Below, one piece after another: positions 43,901 to 55,786 of a stretch of 64,000 nt of DNA (its first letter is position 1; each line of letters starts with the position of its first letter). The DNA comes from Ulva prolifera (taxonomy: Eukaryota; Chlorophyta; Ulvophyceae; Ulvales; Ulvaceae). The notes below the pieces were generated by a model that saw only the letters and a program-made list of their open reading frames with translations, did not search any database and was not told the DNA's origin. A program made the translations under genes and the position numbers. The stretch is taken from assembly GCA_023078555.1 (NCBI GenBank), contig CM041201.1, positions 1,619,713 to 1,683,712 of the forward strand, read 5' to 3'.

Positions 43901-46900
43901 AGGCAGTTCCCCGGTAGCCATCCACCAAATCACCTCTGCACATGCACTGAGACGGCTGCGCATCACAATCACAAGAGACGGTGCATTTCAGGGACGTTTG
44001 GATTCGAGTTCCTCGCCGGCCATCCCGACACCGTGTGGCGTGCCTGCATGTACACCCTCCTGTGCATGTGGACCATGCACGTCAACGTTTTCAATCGGCA
44101 AATCAATTATGATGAATACTGTAATCGCACAACGGAACTCATTCAAACTCAAATCAATCACAAATACCCAACTACCACTTGACCACCCCCTCCACAATTT
44201 CTGCTTCAGTACGAGTTTGAATTCAATTCAGCAGCTCGACGCCGTGTGGTGCGCCTGCCGCCGTGTGGTGCGCCTGACGCCGTGGCTGCAGGTACGTGCA
44301 GGCGCTCGCGCACTGGAAGGGCCGCTGGCACGACCTCCTCAGCGGCCACAAGTCCGCCGACCGCAAGTCGCGCGAGATCCGCGAGTGCGAGCCGCGCTAC
44401 AGCACGCACCGCTCCGCCGAGGGCGGCACGCCGCTGTTCCAGGTCACCCTGCATCTGCCGCCGTCGGCGCCGCTGCACCACGTCACCGGCGACCGCTGCC
44501 CGACGCGCGCCGCGGCGAAGGACAGCGCCGTGCTGCGGGGCATCTCCGCGCTGTGGGGGAAGGGTGTGTTTGGAGACAACTTGCGGCCGACGCCGCCGAA
44601 GGCCCTCCTGGTGTGCCCTGCCTCCGTCGTTGCACTGTCTCAGAGCGGCTCTTCTGCAGCTGTAGTTGTATCAAGCGTCGATCGCGGGTAGATGCTATGG
44701 CTGGGCATCGGGTTGTATCTGTTTGATGAAGAGTATCCAACTACTCGACGGCGTTTAGTAGTCATTGGTTGGGGCATGCGCCGCCGTAGCGAATTGACGA
44801 GTGCTCATCGCCGAGTGGTGACACCGAAGCGCCAGGCTGCTGCCAGGCGGCTCCAGATGAGATGCCTAGCAATTCCTGGGAATTCGTGATACACGCAATC
44901 TTGCGCATACGCCGAGGCGCTCTCGCCCCGCGGGTGCAAGTGCGCCGCTGCCACGCAGGACCTAGAGGAAGAGATGGAGGCCGACGACGAGAACCCTAAC
45001 GAGTGGCGCGCCCGGCAGACGCTGCGGCGGCCGCAGCAGTTCACCGTCACGCAGCAGCCGCCGCTCGCCCTCGACCTCCGCCACGCGCCCCTCGACGATG
45101 CCGCCGCCGTCGACTCCTGCTGCTTCGTCGCCACGCAGCTCCACCTCTACGCGTTTGACCTCACCCCGGAAAACAACGCCGAGAGCCCGGGAGGTGCGGG
45201 GGGTGACGCTGGCGGCGGCGGGTGGGGAGGGGAGGAGTTGGGGGAGGGGGGCTTCCCGCGCATGTGCCTCGGGCTGCTGCTGCTGCAGCGGCTGCCGGAG
45301 CTGCCGGCGTTCCCGGTGTACGAGGCTCCGCGGGCGGAGGGCGGGGAGATGGTGGTGTATCGTTGTCAGCTGCGGTACTGCCGCACGCTGGACTTGTCGA
45401 TGGGTGCGCACCTTTGCTGTTGCCGTCGGCTGCGCAGGGTCCGGCCGGCAACTGTGTGGGTCCATCACTGCACACGGCATGCGTGGCCGTCATATGCGTG
45501 CGATGATAGCTCTGGGTAAGCGACAATTCGAAGGGCTCAGCTGAAGGTGCATGCAGCGTGAATGGCGAGACGGAGGTGTCATGGGTAGGGGATCCAGGCG
45601 TACAACTGGAACATACGAGTTCTGCAGTTTCGGCCGTGCAATTCTGGGTGTTGTGGCTGAAATAATCAGGCCCGTGCTTGACAGTGGTCCGCGCCGTCAC
45701 ATCATACCACCCAATCATGGAACTCGTCGATACTGTTGCGCGCTCTGGGCTTGAATGCACTCCTTAGGACTTTGATTCATGTTGGTACCTTAGTGACAGG
45801 TCCCTTGAAGCTGTCAACAACTGCCTGGCTGCTGATGAGTAGCTGCCGTGGTGCAGAGCAGGTAGCAAAGGCTCAGCGCTTCCATTGCAAGATGGTGCAG
45901 ACCGCCCGCGGCAACAAGGGCCAGCCCCCACCCCTCAGCCCGCAAGGCGCGGTGCGCCCACCCCCCCCACTTGCCTACATGCAATGTGCCGTCCTGCTGC
46001 CTGGCACCCTGCGCTGTTGCCACCGCCAGGCCCTCAGACTACTTCGAACGAACCTGCTTCTGAGCTCTGCCTCCTTCCACTCACCAAGTGTTGCCGCTAG
46101 TACTAGGATGGGCCTCTGTCCGCCGTAGACTATACTTCCGCCGCCTGTTGCGGATCTACAGTAGTGTGATGTGACCGCACTGTGGACATCGGTGGCGCTG
46201 CCAATGCCATGTGCCTCACCCCACTGAATCGTGGCCTCTGGCATTGCGATTACTCATCTCTACGGATTGCTGTCGCGGTGTGGTCACTACTAGACACCAA
46301 TCAACTTCTGTCCCTTCCCACTGGTGTAGTTTTGCTGCAGCTATGTACTGCCACTGACCGTTCCTGTTCATATCCCCTACTTCCTGTGACCTTCCTCTGG
46401 CACAACTGGCTCATCGAGTCTGCTGCTGCTTCCACGTTGCCAGATGAGTGTTGAGATGCACACAGTGTTGGGGATGCTGCGCAGTCCATCTTCTTGTTGT
46501 GTGCCATAAAATGCCCGGAGCTCGTGTGGTTTGTATCGCTCCAGCCCCTTCCCTCTCATAACCCTCCCCTCCCATCGCCGACTGCCACTGCAACAAGAAA
46601 AAAACAATCCAATTGCTGCTGCAGGCGGAGGCGATCTCCAACGAGACGTGGGGGGAGTCCTCCGGGGGGGCCTTCTACATCATCGTGCCCGTCTGCGCCG
46701 CTGGCGGCGGCGCCGGCAAGGCCCACAAGCGCCGCCGCGACGCCGGCCCGAACGGCGCGGCTCCGTTCGACCTCGACGAGCGCTCCATTGACAGCGCGTT
46801 GCACCCCACGGCCCATGACGACCAGTCCGCTGAGGAGCTGCATGCCCACGTGCGCGTTTTCCCTGCAATGTCTGTGTTTTCGTTTCATATCGTATGAAGA

Positions 46901-49900
46901 CTCTGCATAATACCTTGTGATCGGGCGCCTTGTGGTATTGACACATGTGATGTTGTGTGTTGGGCGTGCTGTGCAGCAACGGCGAGCGAACTCAGCGTGA
47001 AGCTTGCCATTGACCTTTACATTAACGTACACAGTTGATATGTTTTCATGTTTTTGGTGGTTTTTTTTTGGTCTGCAATCCCATTTCCCTCATGCGTGCG
47101 TGCAAACTTCACGGTGAGCTGGCCATGGTGTGTACAATCCTGGAAACCCTGGCAGCACGACCACAGCGCCCCGATAACCTGGACTAAATGAGCGTGTGCC
47201 TTACGCTGTCGTCATGGAAACGCCACAGCGCGCTCATGCATGCAGCTGCAACAGCTGCGGGAGCGGCGGCTGGACCCCGAGGCGACCGAGGCCCAACGGG
47301 AGGAGGCGGGCGAGCGGATGCATGAGCTGCTCGCGGGCCGCGTGCTGACCACGCTGCACCGGCCGGCGATCGCGTACCGCTTCCGCGGCTTCTCCTCCTT
47401 CACCATCAGCGACCCCTTCCCCGACGGCAGGTGCCACCCCTCCCTCTGCCGCATGCACCTGCACGAGCTCTGGCGATTTGGTCGTTGCAGCATGCGTTGG
47501 CGACCCGCTATGCATGGGCACGAGCTCTGGCGATTTGGTCGTTGCAGCATGCGTTGGCGACCCGCTATGCGTTGGCACGAGCGCTGGCGATTTGGTCGTT
47601 GCAGCATGCGTTGGCGACCCGCTATGCGTTGGCACGAGCGCTGGCGATTTGGTCGTTGCAGCATGCGTTGGCGACCCGCTATGCATGGGCACGAGCTCTG
47701 GCGATTTGGTCGTTGCAGCATGCGTTGGCGACCCGCTATGCATGGGCACGAGCTCTGGCGATTTGGTCGTTGCAGCATGCGTTGGCGACCCGCTATGCAT
47801 GGGCACGAGCTCTGCGGCACAGCTGCGTCCCCCTCCCGTGACGTCCACATTGGCCAGCTGATGCGCAGAGTCACTGTAGGTGTGCTCGAGTCCCTGCGCC
47901 CTGTCCTGTTACCTCATGCATGTCTCCGACGAACATCGCCGCATACTCGGAGGTATATTTTCGTCCTCATCTGATCTGCGTGGTGTACCAGTATGACTTC
48001 AGGCCTGATGGCGACGATCAGACTCGACTGTGTGAACGCACCCGGCGACCCAAACACCGCGTGTTTGGCACGCGTGCAGGCAGGGCGAGTACAGATCCTT
48101 CCTGGAGTACTACACCAAGCGATACGGCTACGAGCCCTCCTCCTTCGACCCCCGGGCCCCGCTCCTCCTCGCCTCCACCGCCACCAGCGCCGTCAAAGAC
48201 ATCAACTGTCTCGCGCCGCCGCGGCCACAGACCCCCTTCGCTGCTGCATTACTCAGCGCCGCCGCGGACCACGCGGCGGGCGCAGACGCAGCCGCCGTCG
48301 ACCCTGAGGGGGTCCCCCTGAAGAATGAAGAATCCCCTGCAGCCGCCGGGGCAAACGCGCGCGTGGAGGCTGCGCGCGAGGGGCTCGAGCGCGCGGCGCT
48401 GCGTCAGGGTTCCGCCACAGCGCGCGGCGCCGACGAGGGCGTGATTGATCTGGTCAGCTCGGATGAGGGGAGTGAGGGGGCCGCGCCGGTGGAAGGGGGG
48501 GGTGTGGCGGAGGCAGCTGGGGCGGGGCCGGGCGGGGGGGCCGCAGCGGCGCCGGCGCCGCCGCGGCGGCAGCACGAGGTCCACCTACCGCTGGAGCTCT
48601 GCCGGGTCCACCGGCTGAAGGAGGAGCTGCTGCGTTCACTGCAATTCCTACCCGGCCTGCTCTACCGCGTCGAGGTACACCGGCTAGTCTGCTCCTGTGT
48701 TGATGCATGCATGTGTGCATGCATGTGATGGTACGTTGCACATACCGGCCGCGGAGATCTGCGGCGGTGCCGCCGTTACACCGTATTCCTGCATGTTGCA
48801 TGCAGCAGCCACTAGAAGCAGCTCGGGTGTCGATCCTGCGCACACACATAGAACATGTCCGCATTGTCAGTATGCATGCATGTGTGTGTAAACGTTATGA
48901 TAGTCCGTATACAAGAGTCGCCGTATTCGCAGATTGGTAGCAGAGCTGGCGTATAATCACTGTTCCACATTCGGCACCGCACGTTTGGAGCCATGGGTGT
49001 GGCCGGTGTTGATGTGGGTTTCGATCTTCTGAGGTGCTGCTTACGACGTGCCTGTGCAGGCTGCATCAGGCCACCTGGGCATTCGTCCCGGCCCAGTGAT
49101 GTATTGCTTGGAGCCAGTTTTCTTTGCGCTTTGCAACCTTGATATGGTGATGGTGCAAACTGTACATTTGGGGTGTTGTTGTTCGGACGGTTTCTGTCTG
49201 CATGCTCAGGCTGCGACCGTTCAGTCGCTTCTTCAAAAACGGCCAGACGAATCATCGATGTTCCACCAAGCAGCGCCCCTGCACCACACACTCTGCATTC
49301 AAAGCAGCATACGCACTCCACATAGATGCACGACACCCCCCCGCTGCCACGCTGCTGCCCACGGCCCCTGCTGTGCGCAGTACTGGATCGCCTGTCCCAA
49401 CTAAACAGAACAAATTATACGTTCTCAACATACAGTTCAGGACGCAAGTAATGTAATTATACCTGGAGAATGGATCCCGGCCTATTTCTGGATGGCGGCC
49501 CCAGCAATATTGCAACCCGACCCAACGATGCCGTGCCGCAGGGGCTCTTGGTGGCTCATGAGGTGTGGGTGCGGCTGTCGCCGCCGTGGATGCCGCGGCC
49601 GGTGCGGCAGCCGGCTTTCACCCTCAAGGTCCTCGAGGCGCTGACCCCGCAGGGCACGCGCGACGTCATCGACAGTGAGCGCTACGAGCTGCTGGGGGAC
49701 GGCGTGCTGAAGGGCATGGCCGCGCGGCACGTGTTTCAGGCGGGCCGGGGGGACGAGGGCCAGATGTCGCTCGCCCTCTGCCGCCTCGTGTCCAACGGCA
49801 CCCTCCACCGCGTCGCCGTTGTGCGCCTCTGCTGTCCGCTGTTGCTGTTGTGAGATGCGTGAGAGCTACGGCTGCTTCGCTGTCGGCTGGTATGCGCCTG

Positions 49901-52900
49901 CACGTGCATACGTATCGAATTGCATGGCGCACTGTGTTCAGGCTGTCGATTATCTCATGCGGCGGAGTGCCCAAATTGCACTGCACAGGGTGTGTCAGAA
50001 TTGCCTTAATCAAGCATGACTCATCTCAGAACCATATCAAGGTCCTTGCCGACCCAACTGCATCAGACATCCCCGCATCGTTCCCGACTTAGCCCTGCAC
50101 CGCAGCATCGTTTGACCAGCTGACGCCACAGCATAGCCAGGGCCCGGCACCGCCCCCCAGCGCTCGCTCCACACGCGTCCGGCACAGCCACGCTCGCGCC
50201 CGTGCACCCCAACGCCACAGCCGCCGTGCAGTGGACCAAGGACGTGCGCTCCAAGACCGCCCCCGCGTACACCGCGGCCAACCGGCACCAGCGCAGCATC
50301 ACCGAGTCGGTGCGCGCGTTCCCGTACGGCCGCGCGCTGTGGCGCCCACCGGGCTTTGAGCTCCATTTCAAGCCTGAGGAGGCTCTGCTGGCCGGCAAGA
50401 AGAGCGCGGACGCGCTGGAGGCCCTCATCGGGGTCGTGTTCGAGGCCGCCGGGGAGGACGCCACCGAGGCGTGGCTCGCCTGGCTCGGCGTCCTGCCCAA
50501 CCACAAGGGGGTGCGTGAGAATTCCCATGCATGGCTGGCATGCATTGTGTGCCGCAGCACGCGACCACGTGTGTGGCGTCGCAATCAGAGCGTCGAGGAA
50601 CTTCATGTAGAGATACGTGGGTATGATCTTCGCTGTCACTCGAACCGCACGCGTGACCCGCATGCATGATGGGCATGCAGGATCCGAAGCGCCTCCCGCA
50701 GGAGCCCGACCTGAAGTTCTTGACAGACGTGAAGGCGGCGGCAGTGGCGGCGGTCGCGGCGGCGCGGGCGGTGCCTCGTGCGCGCCTGACCGGCAGAACC
50801 GGCAAGGAGGCCACGCTCCCCGCGAAGGTGCAGCTTTGGCGCGGGGCCGGCCGGGAGGACCGGCCTCCGCGGCCGCCCCAGCAGGTGCGGCTGCCTCGAC
50901 CCGGTCATGCGGCGTCCGCGAGTATCATGGCGCTGTGCGCTGTGACACTGCGTATTAACTTGGCGGCCCCAGCACAAGTGTGCCATGTTGACATGGCCGG
51001 GCGGCCCCCATGATATGGTGTTCTGTTGCTTCGGAAGACTATACCTGCTGGCGGAATGCTTGTGCAATTCCGCGTGCATTTCATCGAGGCTGATGGCTGC
51101 TCCACCCACCCTGAGGCCTTGCAGCCATAGCCCCAATTTGAGGAGGCTACGGCATGCGGTACTGTCCGGAGATGACCACCGCCGCCCTGCGGCAGGCGCC
51201 GCAACTCGATCGAAACTTCCGGGAATCTTCAGTGCAATGATCCCGCGAGGATGGCCTTGGGCAGAGCCGCGCGGCCAGGGTTCCGACGGCGGTGGCAGCT
51301 GCGGTGGGGTTCAGATGGCTGCGCCATCCATGTGGGATGTGAATCAGACATGCGACAGCGCGTGTGCTTGCAGGCGACGGGTGGGGCCGCGGCGGCAGAG
51401 TCGGCGGAGGACATCGCGGCGGCTGCCGCCGCAGAGCAGCGCAACATGTCCCGGGCCCTCAGCCTGGAGGGGCAATTCGGGCCGGTGCAGAGGGTGAACG
51501 TCGCGCAGGAGAAGGCGCGCCCCTCCCCCCCGCCACGGCTCCTCCTGCGTTGCTGTGCTTCCTCGCGGCCTGAAGTAGGCGAAATCATCAATGATGTAGT
51601 GCTGCTATGGCTCCTGCTGAGGCATCACTCACTCCCTCCTGAGTCAACACTCCCCGGAAGTATGCGATATTGTCTGTGATGTCTTACTGCTGTGGCTTCT
51701 CCTGCGTTGTCCCCCTGTGAGCGGCCTTCAACACGCACGATAGCTGATGATGCAGTACCGCTGCGGCAGCTTCCGAGTCATTCATTCTTTGTCTTGGCTG
51801 TAAGGGGAGCCTCGCTCCGGATGTCAGCCTGCCTTGCATGCACCATGCGTGCGGCTAGAGCGCATACATAGAGCCCTGCCTCCTCCCGTTTCTGCATGGT
51901 GATGTTCTCTGACCAGAGTAGCTCTAATCGACATGACGGCTTGGCTTCAATGGGCCTGGTTGTGAACGATTTGTGCGTTGCGTAGGCCCAACTGCAGCCC
52001 GCCAGGTGTGACTCTGGCGCGAGCGTGTGAGCCTGTTCCCACCAACACTGCATGCTCTTTTGCATCTATACGCTGCCTCCGCATGTGGTAGTACCCAGTG
52101 ACGACAAATTAGGCGGCAGTCTTGCGCGCCACTGCAGCTACAGCATGTGAGAGTTGCAACAAAGTGGGGCGGGCTGTGCAGCAGTACAAGTGTTGGGCCG
52201 TCGGGCTGGACCGCATAGAACAATAGTCAGGTCTAAATTCTGGGTGGCAGTCCTGGAAATGCTGCCCAGCGACCCAACCCTGCTGTGCAGGTGCAAGAGA
52301 AGCTGCGGGCGATCATCGGCGAGCCCGAGATGCTGCTGCAGATGAACTCCGCGCTGCAGGCCGCCCCGGCCGCGCTGCCCGCGCCCGCCGCGGCGCCGCC
52401 CGACGTGGCGCGCGCGCTGCACGCACACCTGCAGGACGGCGGGTGGCGGCACATCGCGCAGCAGCGGCGCGCGGCGGAGCGGCTCGCCGCAAGCACGGCC
52501 GCGACGACAGCCAAGACATTCCGGCCGCGGGAGGTGCGGGAGCGGCCGGAGCTGACGCTCGAGGCGATCCTCGGCTACGAGTTCAAGAACAAGGCCCTCG
52601 CAGAGTCCTGCCTCGTGCACTCGTGCGCCCTCGGCCCTCGTCCCACTGCTCCGGCTGCAGCTACACCGCGCCAGTGCACTTGAGGGTGACAGCCGGCACG
52701 AGCTCGGTGCTCCTCCAAAGCATGGCGGAGCCCCGTCACCGACCACAGAGAGGCACAGACTGATGTGGGTGTACCTGCATAACTGTGTCAGTGTCTGTAT
52801 GGAGGTTTGGTGAGCAGCAATTGCTTTTGTTGATGGTGTGGGTAGATGCGTGTGTTCGCTGCGCTGCCTCGCGCCCCCTCTTGCACCGGAACACGCACAT

Positions 52901-54613
52901 GCCTTGGTCAAGCCTTGCGCTTCTGTGGACCATTCGATCTGTGTGATACCTGCACGTCTCGGCCAAGGGGACCCGACTGCAATAGAACGCCAAGGGGACC
53001 TGGTTGCATTAGAACGCCCACCAATTCATGCGCCAGCAGGCAAAAAGCCGCTCTCCAAGGCCTGTGGAGGCTGCAGCACAGGTGCCGCTGAAATAGACTT
53101 GATGGATCCCAACAAATGCACACAGCACATGCATGCCTCACAGGTGTGGGGTGCCTTGCTCGAGCATACTCACCTTCAAGGCAGTGATCGGTCGCCTTGC
53201 ATCATTTCCAGGGCGGCCACCAAGACATTGGACCTGAATATTCGGAATTGTTACATATGATCGCGCCCGACGACCCAACACAGCCTCACTGTTAAGGTGA
53301 GTTAACAGCATAGCATGACATACCAACAATGATGGGTGCAGGTCGTTTGTGCACGAGTCGGGGGAGCAGGACCGCCTCGAGTTCCTCGGCGACGCGATGC
53401 TCGGCACCTGTGTCACGGCCTTCCTCTTCTACTGCCTTGACGCGGGGCGCCGGCAGGACGTGCGGCCGGAGCAGCTGCACGGCCTGCGCGCGACGCTCGT
53501 TCAGAACGACACCCTCGCCTTCATGGCCGTCTTCTGGGGCCTCGAGCGCCACCTCCGCCACAGCTCGACGCACCTCGGCAACGCGATCAACGCCTTCAAA
53601 GCGGTGCGCTCGCAGCGTCTGCATGCATGCAAGTACATATGTGCATCAATCATGGACGGTTGCGGCTGCGTGTGCTGCTCTGTCTGGTGCCGCTTGACTG
53701 TGTTCTAGGTTCACCGTCGACAAATTGCATCATAGAATTCAGGCGATTTGTTGTAGCATGAAGCGCGGCCCTGGAGCGCGCTTCATGCTGCACCACCTGC
53801 GCTGATGCTCTCCAGCAACACCACCTGGCCGCCGCAAACGCGGTGTGGAGGCTGTGAGTGGTGGTGCGTGCGTGTGCACAGGTGGTTCAAGAAAAGCTTG
53901 AGGAGAAGGAGGCGCACGAGGAGGGCCGCCACATGGGCATCATGCAGTACCTGCTGACCGCCGGCGGCTGGGACATGCAGACGATGGACCACCCAAAGGC
54001 ACTCGGGGACATCCTCGAGGCTGCGCTCGGCGCTGTCACCCTCGACTGTGCCTTCGACATGCCGCAGATCCTGCAGGTGCCATCTCCCCCTCCGGCTGCT
54101 TGTGCGCTGCTCGTGCGCCCGCTTCGCACGTGCGAGGAGAATCATGCGAGCAAACAACAAAAGTCTGAAATTGTTGGAGGTGCAGTCTCGGGAGGAACTT
54201 GAGCTTGCGTCACGTGTATGCAGGCAGTGCTCAAGGTTCTGGACGGCCTGCGGGGCGTCTCCCCGGAGATCATGCCGCGGAACCCCGTCTCCGTGCTCCA
54301 CGAGGTCATCAGCAAGCTCCTCCCGACCCTCCACCCGCAGTTCGAGTACGTCGAGCAGACCCCGCCGGCGGAGGGGGCAAGTGGGCCCGGCCCGCAGGAC
54401 GGCGACCCCATTGACGTCACCACCGGTGACGAGAACGAGGAGGTGCGGGGCCGGGCCTACATCTGGCTGCCCGGGGCGGGCGAGGGTGCGGCGGCGGTCC
54501 GGCGGGACCTGTCGGACTGGTTCTGCGGCGCCTCGCGGCGCAAGGTCAAGGCGCTGTGCGCGGAGGACGCGCTGCGGCGGCTCTCAGACAGCCCCGGGCT
54601 GCTCGTGCCGTAG
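37954..54613 (+). CDS. DCL: Dicer-like ribonuclease III (helicase, dimerisation, PAZ, RNase IIIa and IIIb)
   Basis: About 25 exons, 2,015 residues, spread over 16.7 kb. Exons: 37954-38055, 38141-38242, 38408-38538, 38780-39101, 39429-39536, 39823-40020, 40771-41085, 41466-41804, 42293-42398, 42858-43120, 43497-43663, 43822-43890, 44292-44610, 44959-45403, 46625-46849, 47246-47430, 48080-48674, 49542-49820, 50232-50510, 50681-50884, 51374-51493, 52291-52622, 53342-53603, 53882-54076, 54224-54613. Helicase: ETGSGKT, FDEAHHCSKGHP, GMTASP and QTVGRARSRGS. The Dicer dimerisation fold follows (LFQVTLHLPPSAPLHHVTGD). PAZ end: FLEYYTKRYGYE and LPLELCRVHRLKE. RNase IIIa: SERYELLGDGVLK and KKSADALEALIGV. 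RNase IIIb: QDRLEFLGDAML and PKALGDILEAALG, all catalytic acids present. It cuts double-stranded RNA into small RNAs. All joins keep frame except exon 14 to 15, which is off by one base, so that boundary is uncertain. The 39102 intron uses a GC donor. Confidence 0.93.
39330..39420 (+). mobile_element. Short terminal-inverted-repeat element, copy A, at a DCL 3' splice site
   Basis: Ends CAGTGTTG...CAACACTG, with imperfect inversion continuing inward (GTCG / CGACC). It is flanked by the exact direct repeat ctgtgcag (39322-39329 and 39421-39428). The right copy of that repeat is the 3' splice site of the exon at 39429. Confidence 0.7.
40074..40199 (-). mobile_element. Short terminal-inverted-repeat element, copy B, inverted
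   Basis: It begins CAGCAGTGTTGGGTCGC and ends GTCGGCCTAACACTGCTG, with a core (cagaaattagacctgaatat) matching the reverse complement of copies A and C. It is flanked by the 13-bp direct repeat ccactctgtacgc (40061-40073 and 40200-40212). It sits about 50 nt after the 5' splice site at 40021. Confidence 0.75.
40261..40495 (+). repeat. Longest copy of the tttactgagccgtatcc repeat, in DCL intron 6
   Basis: About 235 bp. On the minus strand it contains GGGTTCGATTCTG, close to an RNA polymerase III B box, so a tRNA-derived SINE is possible. A matching A box was not convincing. An inner inverted repeat (ccgtacgt...aacgtacgg) lies at about 40377-40430. Confidence 0.7.
42069..42156 (-). repeat. Inverted copy of the tttactgagccgtatcc repeat in DCL intron 8
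   Basis: The reverse complement matches 40266-40340, with aggatacggctcagtaaatt and cggagttgtcaa. Confidence 0.85.
47461..47814 (+). repeat. 57-bp minisatellite, six copies, in a DCL intron
   Basis: Units spaced exactly 57 bp carry ggcgatttggtcgttgcagc and atgcgttggcgacccgctat. Because 57 is divisible by three, long frames stay open on both strands. These are not genes. The array starts about 30 nt after the 5' splice site at 47431. Confidence 0.95.
49455..49541 (+). mobile_element. Diverged copy D of the short element, abutting the DCL RNase IIIa exon
   Basis: It retains tttctggatggcggcc and cgacccaacgatgcc, in the order of copies A and C. It ends GTGCCGCAG, which is the 3' splice site of the exon at 49542. 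Confidence 0.5.
52182..52282 (+). mobile_element. Short terminal-inverted-repeat element, copy C, at a DCL 3' splice site
   Basis: It contains tcaggtctaaattctgggtg and cagcgacccaacc, like copy A. It is flanked by ctgtgcag at 52174-52181 and 52283-52290. The right repeat is the 3' splice site of the exon at 52291. Confidence 0.7.
53181..53292 (-). mobile_element. Diverged inverted copy E of the short element in the next DCL intron
   Basis: It shares attggacctgaatattcgga, attgttacatatgatcgcgc and cgacgacccaacac with copy B. Confidence 0.65.
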
Positions 54614-55075
54614 CGGGCCGCATGGTAGGCGATGCATTGGCGCGCAGGGCGATTAGTCAGTCTGCAGAGGTAGATCCGCTGCAGGTAGCATGTTATTGTG
54701 CAGTCATGGCCGCTATTCATTCGTTCGGTGAGGCATTGGATACTGTGGTGTGTTGAATAGTGTGAGATGTGGCGTGTAACGCATGCCTCAATGGCTGCGG
54801 AGGCTCCCGCTTGTGACGCGTAATGCAGAAGTCTGAGTGTCGTGCTTGCAGGATGCGTTGAACCATCGCACGACTCAGGTCAGTCAACATCACCTGCTGT
54901 GGTGTTAGTAGAACTTGTGTCTCCTGCACTTGATGACCACACAGGTACACGGCAGGTTTTACCAGTGAAAGAGCTCCAATTGATACTGCAATTGCAGCAA
55001 TCGCATGTGGTAACTAGACCGCTGCGTTCATGTACTGCACTCATGAAGCCTTGTGCCACAAGGACAGGTGTTACA

Positions 55076-55322
55076 AGGACAAAGCAAGCAAGGCAGGTAG
55101 CACCGCGAGCAGCGACCAGGGGAACCGCACACCACGCAACAAGCCACACGCAGCACACACCCACGCAACGTCAGCACCCGCGCCAGCCACAGCCACATGA
55201 CCACACCTACCCAGCAACACACACAAGCCTCGCACCCAACACCCACAAGCACACCCACACGCCCACCCCCACCCGCACCCGGCCCACCAGCCAGGCGCAA
55301 GAGCCCAGGAAGCACATGCGGT
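55076..55322 (-). mobile_element. Second copy of the 22768-23406 retroposed family
   Basis: It starts acaaggacaaagcaagcaag, followed by gcaggtagcaccgcgag and a CA-rich body, like 22768-22810. It is flanked by a diverged direct repeat (cttgtgccacaaggacag at about 55053 and cttgtgctacaagggcag at about 55323). Confidence 0.65.
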
Positions 55323-55612
55323 CTTGTGCTACAAGGGCAGAGGCGGAAGCACTGTAGACATCGTGCGCTAACACGTCGCAGTGTCCTGCGTTTGAGAGGT
55401 GGTGAAATGGGCCATGCACGCGCGTCGCAGCCCAGCTTATGCCTCAGAAGCGGGCACTGTGAATGGCGTCGTCCTTGGTGGCTGTGCGCAGCACCGAGCA
55501 GCTGTACCATGCACAGCTCACCTCTGCCTCGCTTTCGTGCCTGTGAGCGAGCAGAGCAGCAAGCATGGCGGCACGATCCTGCTTTCATCAGAGTCTGCAT
55601 GTACCGTACTCC

Positions 55613-55786
55613 ATTAAGTCCATCGACAAAATAGGCAGCGTGGCGTACAGGTCTACTAATACATGGCGTACAGGTCTACTAAATATATATTTGTCGGCCC
55701 AGTCACCCCGAACATTCCTGATTATATATACCTAGCTGGGTACCTAGAAAGCCCAGCGTTATGTCTTAAATGTCGATGGACTTAAT
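55613..55786. mobile_element. 174-bp MITE with 16-bp perfect terminal inverted repeats
   Basis: The ends are attaagtccatcgaca and tgtcgatggacttaat, exact reverse complements. If TTAA is read as the duplicated target, the insertion fits a piggyBac-type pattern. The inside is AT-rich, without coding potential, and has a short tandem repeat (tggcgtacaggtctactaa, twice). Confidence 0.85.

Noticed and set aside
47461-47814. CRISPR-like array
   Set aside because: The units are contiguous tandem copies without unique spacers and lie in a eukaryotic intron.
47212-47874. Long frames on both strands across the 57-bp repeats
   Set aside because: They stay open only because the repeat length is divisible by three. 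The region is an intron of the Dicer-like gene.
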